Origin: Clytia hemisphaerica
Lineage: Eukaryota > Cnidaria > Hydrozoa > Leptothecata > Clytiidae
Length of the DNA: 64,000 bases
Assembly (NCBI GenBank): GCA_902728285.1
Contig: CACVBU010000512.1
Location: forward strand, 186,001-250,000
Direction of reading: 5' to 3'
The notes under the pieces are model-generated. The model had not been told where the DNA came from. It saw only the letters and a program-made list of their open reading frames with translations, and ran no database searches. A program made the translations under genes and the position numbers. Below, in pieces: positions 45,097 to 54,866 of the stretch (the first letter of the stretch is position 1; each line of letters starts with the position of its first letter).

Positions 45097-45720
45097 GAAC
45101 AGCTCCTCGTTTTCCAGGGGAGAAATTTTTACTTCAGAACAGTTGTATTTTTTCCAGCTAAGAGGTAAAAAAACTTTCAGAACAGATACGAAATTACCAG
45201 GCGATTGATTTTACGCGAGTTAACTGTTCTTATCTACCAGGGCTGACAAAATCTTATAAGAACAGATCGCTAAATTCCAGCTTGACATTGAAGGACTTTT
45301 AAGAACAGAAACTTAATTTCCAGCTAACAGTTCGAACAGATCCACAATTTCCAGATGTTTTGTAGAACAGATGGAGAATTTTCAGCTGCTCTCCAGGCAA
45401 CCACATTCAGGACTTTTTTGAAATTCCCTCAGAACAGATAAGAAATTCTTAGACACGTTATTTATAAATATAAGATATCAAACTATTTTTTCATAAGAAC
45501 AGAACATATTTTTCCAGCTGGTCCCAATCTTCAGTAGAACAGATCATATTTTTCCAGCTGGTCCCAATCTCCAGTAGAACAGAAAATATTTTTCCAGCTG
45601 GTCCCAATCTTCAGTAGAACAGACCACTTTTTTCCAGCAGACTTTTTTCTTTAGTTCGCTAAGAACAGACCGCCATATCCAGCTGGAACGTACCTTCAGA
45701 ACAGATATTTTGAAGTTCCC
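45097..45720 (+). repeat. Array of about 14 bipartite motifs GAACAG-N10-TCCAGCT
   Basis: GAACAG followed by a spacer and TCCAGC(T) occurs with GAACAG starting at about 45097, 45137, 45180, 45260, 45303, 45334, 45365, 45432, 45497, 45537, 45578, 45617 and 45663, with partial units near 45223 and 45699. The spacer is exactly 10 nt in nearly all (9 in the 45663 unit) and its sequence varies. Centre spacing is 30-67 bp, often near 40. Units at 45497, 45537 and 45578 also share TGGTCCCAATCTTCAGT and look like a recent 40-bp tandem expansion; elsewhere the DNA between motifs is unrelated. All units point the same way. The halves contain AGAACA (a steroid-receptor half-site word) and CAGCTG (an E-box), but neither assignment is proven. 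Confidence 0.85.
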
Positions 45721-45725
45721 CTTCG

Positions 45726-46037
45726 GTGGATGCTTTCGAAATTATTGATTTGCATGACGTAATCTTTTATATAGAGACAAAAAAGAATACAAGACACCTT
45801 TCCACAGACACGTACGCAAACCTGGATGATGTCTTGACATTGAAAAATGTAGAGTGTGCCTTATTACTTATGGTCATGGGTCTGGCTTTGACGAGAAGGG
45901 CATGTCTATTAGTGAGGACAAGGAAATCAGGATATTCTTCCGCATCAGGTGTTGTTCAGAAGCATGTCCAGCTTAATGGAAAGCTTAACAAAAAGTACGA
46001 AGAGAAAAAGTCAAAAACCTTTTTCTGCTACGCATGA
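45726..46037 (+). other. Unassigned ORF just after the motif array
   Basis: About 100 codons are open immediately 3' of the array, ending at TGA 46035-46037. The frame has no ATG at its beginning; the first in-frame ATG is at about 45870. It includes a hydrophobic stretch (CALLLMVMGLAL) and a basic Lys-rich C-terminus. I see no known domain and no clear splice sites. It could be an exon controlled by the array or chance. Confidence 0.25.
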
Positions 46038-46717
46038 TCCTTCAATCAAACCTCCTATCCAAAATTTGGAATGAGTGAGCAAACATCAGGGTCGATTCAA
46101 AAAGCAGGGAAAACGGTTGGTATTGCAAAAAATTGCTTGGATGTGGACTTATCTTGGATTGGATTTAGGATTTTGCCAAAATTGAGCCTTACGTTTTTGT
46201 GAAATTATTCTTGTAAAAAAGTGTTTATTAGATGTATAGAACAATTAAGCTAAATAGACCGTCGACTCAAAGAGGGCAGTTTAGTTACTTTAAAATTTCA
46301 ATATAATTTATTTATTTAAATATGTACTAAAAATTAACAAACCAAACAAATTTTTCTCAAAAATAAAAAATAATCTAATAGTATTCTAAAGGCTGTCTTT
46401 TTAAAGAGCCTACCTAAGGATAAGACAGCCAATTGTTTTAATTCGAAAACCATTCAAAGGAAACAGTTGTCATTTACAATGTGATAAACTATCTTTGTTT
46501 TCGAGCACAAAGATTCTTAAGATACTCCGAAAATGTGAATTCATTCACAAACCTTTTCATCAAATTTAAGTGAGTTTATTTAACGTACTGATTTTCACAT
46601 ATCAAAAATATAGCAGAGAAAATATTTAGAACTCAGTAAATCATATAAGATGAAGGGAAGTCATAACACGCTCCATGCTCTTTACTTTTTCTAGGGTTGA
46701 AAAATTGGTCCAAATAG

Positions 46718-46723
46718 TTTATT
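46718..46723 (-). terminator. Poly(A) signal of the DUF1772 gene
   Basis: TTTATT on the plus strand (AATAAA on the coding strand) lies about 16 bp after the stop codon, which is very close. Another AATAAA overlaps the last codons. Confidence 0.5.
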
Positions 46724-46738
46724 GTAAGTACGTCACAT

Positions 46739-48293
46739 TTAACGTTTATTTAGGGTGTAGATCATAAAAGAAAATGCACCCAATGAAACAATAGCTCTAA
46801 CTGAATGTAATTTTCCCCAATGTTTCAAATTTTCTGTGATCCAACCTTCACCTAGAAAAGATAAAATGAAAGAAGAGAAATATGAAATCATCGATACTCT
46901 TTGTAAATTATTTCACTTATTTTTTTGTACTTTAAACTTGAAAACCTCTGCGAATCGAATGTCTCCTTTACACGAACAGTTTACCCCCCCCCCTTACCGT
47001 TCGAGATAAGGAAACATTCGAGTTGCAGAGGTTTTCAAGTTTACTCAGTCAAGTTTAAATTAACTCTCACGCTAAGTTGAAAGAAAAAAATAGTTCAATA
47101 TAGTTATGGAGAGTTCGAATTATGGAGACATTGAATACCCTAATTTTTATGTTCTCGAGGAACCAAAAATATTGTTCCAACGAATTTTTTCGAGTTAACC
47201 CTATTCGTACTAGGGGGCTTTTTCTGTTCGGAGGTCACATTAATGGTAATAGCTTCTGAAATAATAGAGCTTTTACCATGAAATTTTCTGTAAATTCCTA
47301 ACTTTTATTAGCTTCAAAAAAAATTTGACACCTAAAAATTTTCACACCTTGAGCATGATGACATTTCTGACAGTAAGGTGTCACAAAAATTGACACTGTT
47401 CCAATACAAATTTATTCTTTATGTCAAATATTTAGTTTAAACCCTAATTTATTGAATATTTAGGATAAAATAAGCATTTTAGACTCAGGCAACTTTCTTA
47501 GAGCCTTTGTTAGAATACAATAGCTATTTATAAGATCGAAGGAAATTTTCGGTTTCTGCTCACATTGGGCATGATGAGTGACGTCATCAAAAATATTTTT
47601 TGTCAAAAGTTACCTTATGTGACAAGGATCCTGTGTGCCAAATTTGATCCAAAAAGACCCATTTAATCTTACCTTTGACACTGATGCATTTTTCAGTTTC
47701 GATGAGTTGATTATTGAGAGGTCTGATGAAGATGAGTGTGAAGGGCAGCATGGACAACATCATGCACCCACATCCAAGCCAGTTCAATGCGTCTGCTGAA
47801 GTGTTTCGTAAACAAAAATAAGCTCCAAAAGCCGACGCACTCGACAGCAATGATAATTTACTCTGTATGAAAAAAAACATATAACGAAAGTCAAATGAAA
47901 ATTCTTTCAGATTATATTTGTATTAATAATGGTTCCACTGGAACCAGCTAATCTGAAATGAAGAAAACTATTTCTTCACCTAGTCTAAACAAGTTTCACA
48001 TTTATCACCTTTTTTGAGAGTTTTTCCTGCAATGTAAAATGAGTAGGATCCAATTCAATACAATCAGACAGGATCAGATAAGACGAAAAATATACCTGAA
48101 GTGAAGCAGCTCTCACAAAAGAAGGTTTCCACTGAATGATAGCAGTGGTTGGATCGTGTGTCATACGGGCAGGTTGTTCCACCAACGTCACGTACAACGC
48201 CCCACCAACAAACACACCGGAAAATATAGTGGCTGTTGTTTTTAGTAAATGACCAGTTGTTACTAAGTCTATATTCATGTTTATTTTGTTCAT
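46739..48293 (-). CDS. DUF1772 (anthrone-oxygenase-like) membrane protein, 3 exons
   Basis: Exons 48293-48096, 47862-47673 and 46851-46739 join in frame to 166 residues; all junctions are GT-AG with the phases matching (66 codons, 63 codons plus one base, 37 codons with stop). Hydrophobic segments lie at about 20-40 (TIFSGVFVGGALYVTL), 70-88, 95-112 (GCMMLSMLPFTLIFI) and 145-162 (AIVSLGAFSFMIYTL), the four-helix layout of DUF1772. Family signatures are FAGALY-like GVFVGGALY, the VEQPAR motif, an IPFTL-like LPFTLIFI..LNNQL and the final WGKLHSVRA. Bacterial and fungal relatives include noranthrone monooxygenases; animal members are uncharacterised, so function is open. The upstream frame to 48314 starts with TTG and is not needed. 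Confidence 0.85.
46934..47042. repeat. Near-perfect palindrome, 109 bp, in the DUF1772 gene's intron 2
   Basis: AAACTTGAAAACCTCTGC and GCAGAGGTTTTCAAGTTT face each other, with further pairing (CGAATGT / ACATTCG) around a 45-bp centre containing a C-run. It lies between exons 3 and 2 and would form a hairpin in the pre-mRNA. It may be a very small MITE. Confidence 0.75.
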
Positions 48294-48534
48294 GGTTTTT
48301 CTAAACAGAATCAAACAAAAGTGTAAGAGATTATTAATTGAACAAACAATAAAACAAACAAAAATATAAAGACAAATGATAATTTGAACATCGTTAATAT
48401 GGTAATTGGGTAATTAAAGGCCTGACAAAGTCACAAAAATTCGCCTGAGTCAAATGATAACACATTGTGATACAACAGCAATTACTTAACCTTCAAAAAT
48501 TGAGAATCGTGAATTTTTTTCAGATTTGTTTGTA

Positions 48535-49089
48535 CAGGGGGGGGGTCTTGCAATTACTCCTTGACACTATGTGGAGTAACTGCAATTTTGGACATTTTCT
48601 ACAGACACCACCACCTTGCAGTTATTCCATAGTGTACTAACTGATTTTACCCTCAAAATCGGTGTATACCACCCCCAAAAATGCCAAATTTGGCAATTTT
48701 TTCACTGAATTCCTCATTTTTGATACCATTTTACTGGGTACGTCTTATCAACGACCGTTGAAGAGTTAAATATCCAAGTTTGTTAAAATATCTTTCATGC
48801 CTTGATTGAAGAAATAATTTTGTGATGTTTTTTTTGACTTTTGAAAAAAATGTTTTGAATTTTTTTGCTTCCGGAATTTTTAAAAACCTGAAATTTTAAG
48901 TGAAAAATTGAAAAATTTGCTCACTTAGTACACCATATCCTACCAAAATCGACAATTTTGGGCTTAGGCACCACCCATGTTGCAGTTAGTCCACTGGTGG
49001 AGTAACTGTTTTCCAAAATTTTGGTTTATATACCACCACGGTAGTAATTGTCATAGTGTTTATATAATAACTGCATGACCCCCCCCCTG
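48535..49089. mobile_element. CAGGG...CCCTG element with 7-bp target duplication
   Basis: Left: GTTTGTA then CAGGGGGGGGGTCTTGCAAT. Right: AACTGCATGACCCCCCCCCT-type end then CTG and GTTTGTA. The 7-bp GTTTGTA is repeated exactly on both sides. The inside repeats TGCAGTTA-TCCA-type words (CTCCTTGACACTATGTGGAG, TTGCAGTTATTCCA, TTGCAGTTAGTCCA) in both orientations and has no transposase. CAGGG ends suggest hAT, but hAT duplicates 8 bp; P-like elements can give 7-8 bp. Confidence 0.8.
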
Positions 49090-49879
49090 GTTTGTAAGCG
49101 AAATTTTGTGAAATTTGTATTTAAATTCATAATCGACTCCCTCTATATGATTCTGTATTAATTGTTACTTTAATTTTTTTCCAATGTTTATTGTTTTGTG
49201 GTTTCTTTTTCAAACGTTGTATAAAAATCAGGAAAACAAATCAAATGAAATGACAAGCACACAAAGAAAACTAAATATAATCTTATTTCTATTTTGATAT
49301 ATTCTAAACCTGTGCCCAAGTTTCCAAAGTTTTGTGATATTATGTAAACAAGGGTCTTGCATTGTGTATCATTCAAACTACACAAGACTTTTTAGTTCCA
49401 TAATGATTTTGTTTTTTCAAAGTTTGTGTATATTTTCAGATGTTTCAAAATTATTGTAACAATCATTCTCTCAAATTCTAGTAAACAGGTGCACTTAAAC
49501 CACACCCTTGGAGATCTGCTTGCATTTCTCGATTGTACTTTTAGCATCATTTGTATTTCTGAGACCAAAACCTTATAGACACATAGACTGAAAATCCTTA
49601 AGAAAATAAAGAGGATCTTGTAACAACCTGGCTATGGAATCAAACTTTTTACCCAACTGAAAAAAAAGCGGGACTGCCATGTATATTTCAATCTTGTTCT
49701 AATAAACCTAAAAATGACCTTGACAAACTTTGTTACTCATCATGCATGCGTAATCTTGAATCTTTGGTGAAATTATCTTACCTGATAGTGCCAAGTAACA
49801 TGATTACTATTCTTTGACACCGAAAGATGACTGGCTTCAATCAAGACTTTTTCAAACCACTGCAAACAACTCCAAAGAG

Positions 49880-51005
49880 AACAAGTGATACTTTTATGGA
49901 CCTACCTGGTTATGCATTTAACACATATATAATTTAATTGATATCTACGTGAGCATGACCGTTAAACAATCATTCAGAACACAAATAGTGACGATCTATT
50001 AAAATTAGTCGTTTGCGATTTTTAAGGAGTTCCGGATTCAAAGGATGATTTTTTTGGAAATCAAACAATGCTAAGTTTTGGGCATCATCATAAAGAACAT
50101 TTTTCTGTAAAGAAACAATTAAATAAGTTGAAAAAATGTGACGGAAATGTGAAAAAAACGACGATTTCCGGCACATTTCCGGTTCTACAGACCGGAAAAA
50201 ATTTTTTTTCGACAAACGGTTTTCGACACCTTTTCGGCAGTACTAATGTGCATCTATGTGCAAAAAATCGCAAAAAACTAATGAGAAAATCTCGAGAAAA
50301 TCTCAAAAAACCGCTTTTTTCGGGACATTTCCGGTTCTAGCGGCCGGAAAAATTTCTTTTTCGAAAATTGGGCTCTGTCACATTTTGGGCATTGCCATTT
50401 TACATCATTGTGCAAAAAATTGCATGAAAATCTGTCGAGTATAAGTTGAAAAAATGAAGGAAAACCGTTTTACGCCGGTTTTCGGCTGTTCCGGCGATTT
50501 TTAAGGAGTTCCGGATTCAAAGGATGATTTTTTTGGAAATCAAACGATGCTAAGTTTTGGGCATCATCATAAAGAACATTTTTCTGTAAAGAAACAATTA
50601 AATAAGTTGAAAAAATGTGACGGAAATGTGAAAAAACTATTATTTCCGGCACATTTCCGGTTCTACAGACCGGAAAAAATTTTTTTTCGGCAAACGGTTT
50701 TCGACACCTTTTCGGCAGTACTAATGTGCATCTATGTGCAAAAAATCGCAAAAAACTAATGAGAAAATCTCGAGAAAATCTCAAAAAACCGCTTTTTTCG
50801 GGACATTTCCGGTTCTACCGGCCGGAAAATTTTTTTTTTCGAAAATCGGGCTTCGTCACACTCGAGGGTTTATAGTAATGTACCTTTGTGCAAAAAATCA
50901 GAAAAATTGAATGAGCCAATCTCGAGAAAAGTTGGTAACTAACGAACGAACTAACGAACACGGGTTAATTTATAGGACCTCCACCCCACCGGGGTAGGTC
51001 CAAAA
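49880..51005. mobile_element. TIR element with GGACCTACC ends (copy B), internally duplicated
   Basis: The left end is CTTTTATGGACCTACCTGG (about 49890); the right end is GGGGTAGGTCCAAAAAG (about 50993-51005). It is the relative of copy A (19.34-19.89 kb) in opposite orientation and about twice as long. Much of the extra length comes from a 477-bp tandem duplication: AGGAGTTCCGGATTCAAAGG begins at about 50025 and again at about 50502, and the two units differ at only a few positions. Frames in each unit on both strands are artefacts of this duplication. Motif words TTTCCGGTTCTA and CCGGAAAAA recur inside. Confidence 0.8.
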
Positions 51006-51009
51006 AGCA

Positions 51010-52106
51010 ACTTCTTCTTCTAGGGGAATTCAATTACAATCTACTTAAATGCGAGGATGATTCTTAGATAAAGTCTTCAACCTGACATATCCTTAGACTC
51101 GAATCTTTTACTTCTGAGGATCCTTTTACCAGCAAGAATCACAGATACCTCAAGAATACTGATCAAACATTCTTTCAAGCCCATTCAATAACTGAACTGT
51201 ATCTGGGAGGTATTGCTAGACTAGGTAGGTATAGACCTACCATTTTCCACAGTTTTGTCTTTTTTCATTTAATGAGAGTGGTTTTCCTTCAAGCATTCTA
51301 TTTTTTTCGAACAAGATTGGTCTAAATATAATAAAAAAGACTAATCCTTGATTCTTGAAGTTGACTGGTCTCTTCAAGAAATTTGGCTCAGGATTTGGCG
51401 ATAATCAATAGTATAAGTTTCTTTTTTTTTCTTTTTTAGAAAGAAATTCTTATCTCTGACATAACAAAGTTTATAAAATTTTAGACTCTGCAATTAAAAA
51501 AGTCAGATACATTTTGCTTGATAATGTCTGTGAGTGAACCCTTGTTGACAGAATCTCAAAACTTTGGAAACCCAGGGAGACACATATTTTTAATTACTTA
51601 CCATAAAACCTCTTTTAGAAACCTCAAAAACTTTCAAAACTACTTTAAACTACATCAAAACATCAGCTACATTTATAAAGGCTCCTTTCCAATTCCATCA
51701 GCCATTTTGTTTAGAAATGAACCTGTGTTTTCATTTTCATTTGTTTATCTTTTTTTGCAATGTCAGGTTTTTCCATATATTATGCGCGTATAGAAAAATA
51801 TTGAAAACCCCGCAAAAATTCTGCTCAACAACTTGGCGCAAATCAGCCAATCAGATGCACTTGCATATGCAGGGACAAATATCCCTGCAGACAAGTTAGT
51901 TGGACCAGACTGTAAACATTGAGACAAGATTATAAAACAACTAGACAGTTAGTCACACTTAGGAAATTCAGAAAACAATGTCAGTCATCTAAAGGATGTA
52001 TTTAAAACAACAAGGAGAGTTACCTGAATAAAGTTCAAGTTCTCAAGACAATTAATTTAAAACTTGAAAACTTAAAATGAGATAAAATCTGATTGCAAAC
52101 GTACAG
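51010..52106. other. Gene-free interval
   Basis: No exon could be supported. At about 51945-52070 lies a repeat (GTTAGTCACACTTAGGAAAT, GTCAGTCATCTAAAGGATGT, AGAGTTACCTGAAT) that recurs at 53140-53280 and in part at 36424-36495. Confidence 0.5.
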
Positions 52107-52108
52107 TA

Positions 52109-52540
52109 CTTTAGGCGTAGAAACTTTCGCGAGCAGAAACTTTCGCGATTTTCGCGAATTTTGGCCCTTTTCGCGAAAGTAAATGTCTTTAAAAATTCTA
52201 GGAAGGGACATTCGCGAAAGTTTATGCTCGCGAAAAATTCTTGACAAAATAGAAAATCTGTAAAACTTCAAACTTTGAATAAATTGTAACTTTTATGGCA
52301 CTTTTTAGCCTGCTAAAAGACTAATAAGTCAAAGGACAAATGTTTCAAGCCAACCCAAGAAGTATTTGTGTCTCTAAGCCATTTTTTCATGTGAAAATTC
52401 TCAATTTTACGTCTTGATTCGCGAAAGTTTATGCTCGCGAAAAATATTTTTCCGTTAAATTCGCGAAAGTAAATGTCGTGAATTTCGCGATTTTTCGTCC
52501 TCGCGAAAGTTTCTGCTCGCGAAAGTTTGTACGCCTAAAG
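52109..52540. mobile_element. TA-flanked MITE built of TCGCGAAAGTTT subrepeats
   Basis: Left: TA then CTTTAGGCGTA and GAAACTTTCGCGAGC; right: GCTCGCGAAAGTTT then GTACGCCTAAAG and TA. About 15 copies of TTTCGCGA/TCGCGAAA words, often paired as CGCGAAAGTTTATGCTCGCG, fill both subterminal zones. Each is self-complementary at TCGCGA. The 432-bp element has no coding content. TA duplication places it with Tc1/mariner-like or related MITEs. Confidence 0.85.
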
Positions 52541-52559
52541 TAGCCAGAATATCAACAAA

Positions 52560-54440
52560 ACAAATCTTGTCATTCAATTTCCGAGGCAGCGCTTTAATTT
52601 TGAGTAAAAATAATTCCACACATGTAAATGGGTCAGTGTTTGAGGTCCAGTAAAATTTTCGGGAAGTAGCTGATTCAGGAAGTAGTACGCGGATCTAGGT
52701 GGGTTCCGACTCTCTCGTAGATCTTTTTCTTGGGAAGCTGATCTTCATAAATCCCTTCAGAAGTTTTGCGGCATATTTTTTGCTTGCGAGTCAATTTTGA
52801 TACGCGTTTTGGCAGAAGGCTAGTGTGACTAAAAGTTTACAGTCTGGATATCCAGGCTAATCATTATCCCTTTATTTTAATTTCTTGAACTTTTGCGAAA
52901 AAAGGAAAAATACGAAAGCTGAACTTTCTATTGCTTTATTCACATACTGAACTTTTTTTTGCAAACTTAAAAAAAACTGATTTTTGTCCCGCATTTGCGG
53001 GACTTTATCTAACAAAGGGTTTTATTTCGGTATTTTGGTATATGGAAAAGATATTTTTCAACCTGGATAGATGGAATAATTTTATAATATGCGTCAATAG
53101 GTTCTCACGTTCTTCCACCAGCTTCCACCACAAAAGACTTATTCAGTTAGTCACACTAGGAAATCTAGCTTTCAGAAAAAACAACATCAGTCATCTACAG
53201 GATGTATTTGAACAACAAGGATGAGAGTTACCTGAATCAAGTTCGCAAGAAAATTAATTAAAACTTGAAAGTTTGAAACAAAATAAAACATGTAGCAGCC
53301 AAAATCAACCAACCAAAGTTTGTCATTCAATTCCCGAGACAGCGCTTTGATTTTTAAGGCCTTGTTTATCAGTCAGGACCTCATTTCACTTTATCGATAT
53401 TACGCAAACGGCAGTGTGCGCTAAATAATCTTGGTTTGGCTTTTGATTTCAAGCAAAGGTCTTAGCAACAGGGCGCGCTTACATAGCAACGGGGCTGGGT
53501 AGAAAAATCTAAACATAGAATTCAATAAAAAATACCCATCATCGTATAGAGCACTAAAAAATACCCCCTTTCTATGTTTAGTTTGTTCTACCTTAGATTA
53601 TAACTGAAAATATCTTCAAAAAACCTTCATCCGCTATCAGCCCGCGCGGTAATCTTTGCCCGCTTCAATTCTTCAAGAGAGGTGTGCTTAGCTAAGCCCT
53701 GCTCGCGGGCGATAAATCTATGTTTACTTATCTTGTATATTTTAGTGGTATTTATCCAATGAAAAGGATGTTGACAAAATATGCACAGCATTGATTATGA
53801 CATCATTAAATATGTCAATGTCAATTCAACGCCCGTTAAGGAAAATAATTCGTAGATAGTTCTTTTTATCTTGAAATTTAGAATATTACAAATTTAATAT
53901 TTGTTATTCTATCTAGATTATATTAGCATTAGAATACGGTAAATTTTCACGAAAAATATTTTGCGATGGCGGTACGCCCAATCGCGCCCACGGGAAAGTT
54001 CCAATTTTTAATTATCGGGAAATCGGGGGAAACCGGTTCACCACGTGGATAAAAAACATACAGAATGAAACCTGACAGAAGGTTTTCAACCATATTTATT
54101 CAGATAAAGCTATAAGAGGTTCACTACTTGTGGATTTTAAAACCTACATAAGCAATAACGAAAGTTGTTGGGAAGGAAAGAGTCAGTCTGTTTCCTCTAA
54201 AGGATCCTGCATTGTAACACGCATGCGTAATTTGTCGTTCTTTTAGACCACATGTAGTTAATTCCCGTGATAAACGAAAGGGAATGAATCGCTAGTGATG
54301 CTGACTGGTGGTGAGAACTAATGTTAAAAAAGACCGCTAAAGTAAAAACAATTCCGCACGTGTAAATGGGTCAGTGTTTGAGGTCCAGCAAAATTTCCGT
54401 CTCCCCCGTAGATCTTTTTCTAGGGAAGTTGATCTTCTAA
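52560..54440. repeat. Mosaic of short dispersed repeats
   Basis: Direct pairs: 52565-52605 with 53313-53355 (TTGTCATTCAATT..CCGAG.CAGCGCTTT); 52620-52745 with 54350-54440 (GTAAATGGGTCAGTGTTTGA, GGTCCAG.AAAATTT, GTAGATCTTTTTCT); 51945-52070 with 53140-53280. Also 52750-52835 matches 61800-61925 directly (AGAAGTTTTGCGGCATATTT), and 52860-53010 matches 60965-61150 inverted. No gene is visible. The DNA appears to consist of shuffled transposon fragments. Confidence 0.65.
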
Positions 54441-54866
54441 TTTGTTCTCAAGGTTGGCTTGGCTTAAATATCTTTTCATCTATGGTAGGATGCGCACTCG
54501 TCGGGATTTTTTGCGTGGAACAAGTCGAAAATCAAAATTAGAACATTCCATCCATCATAACTTATCCTTAACAACTCCAAACTTGTTCATTCTTTTTTTT
54601 TGAAATACTCAGAATTTATCAGAGGAAACAAAGAAAAAAACCCCATCCCATTACCTACCTTCAATAAAAAGATATACCATTTATTAGACATCAAGGTGAA
54701 AAAATTGCGACTCGGAATTCGTGGCACCCCCGTCTACCTTGACCACCATTTTTCAAATGGCTATCGCTATTGAGCTGGATTAGTTATAGACTCGCTGTTT
54801 TTTTTATAAAACCCGGGAAAGATAGTACTTTAGTTTATCACGTGGTAGCCTTTTCGATAATCTGTA

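Noticed and set aside
45097-45720. CRISPR-like array interpretation of the regularly spaced motifs
   Set aside because: The host is a eukaryote, units are not identical repeats with uniform spacers, and no cas-like genes are present.
48293-48314. Upstream extension of the DUF1772 exon 1 frame
   Set aside because: The extension begins with TTG; the ATG at 48293 is the first proper start and gives a normal family length.
50020-50784. Pairs of identical-looking ORFs on both strands near 50 kb
   Set aside because: They arise from the 477-bp tandem duplication inside a non-coding TIR element.
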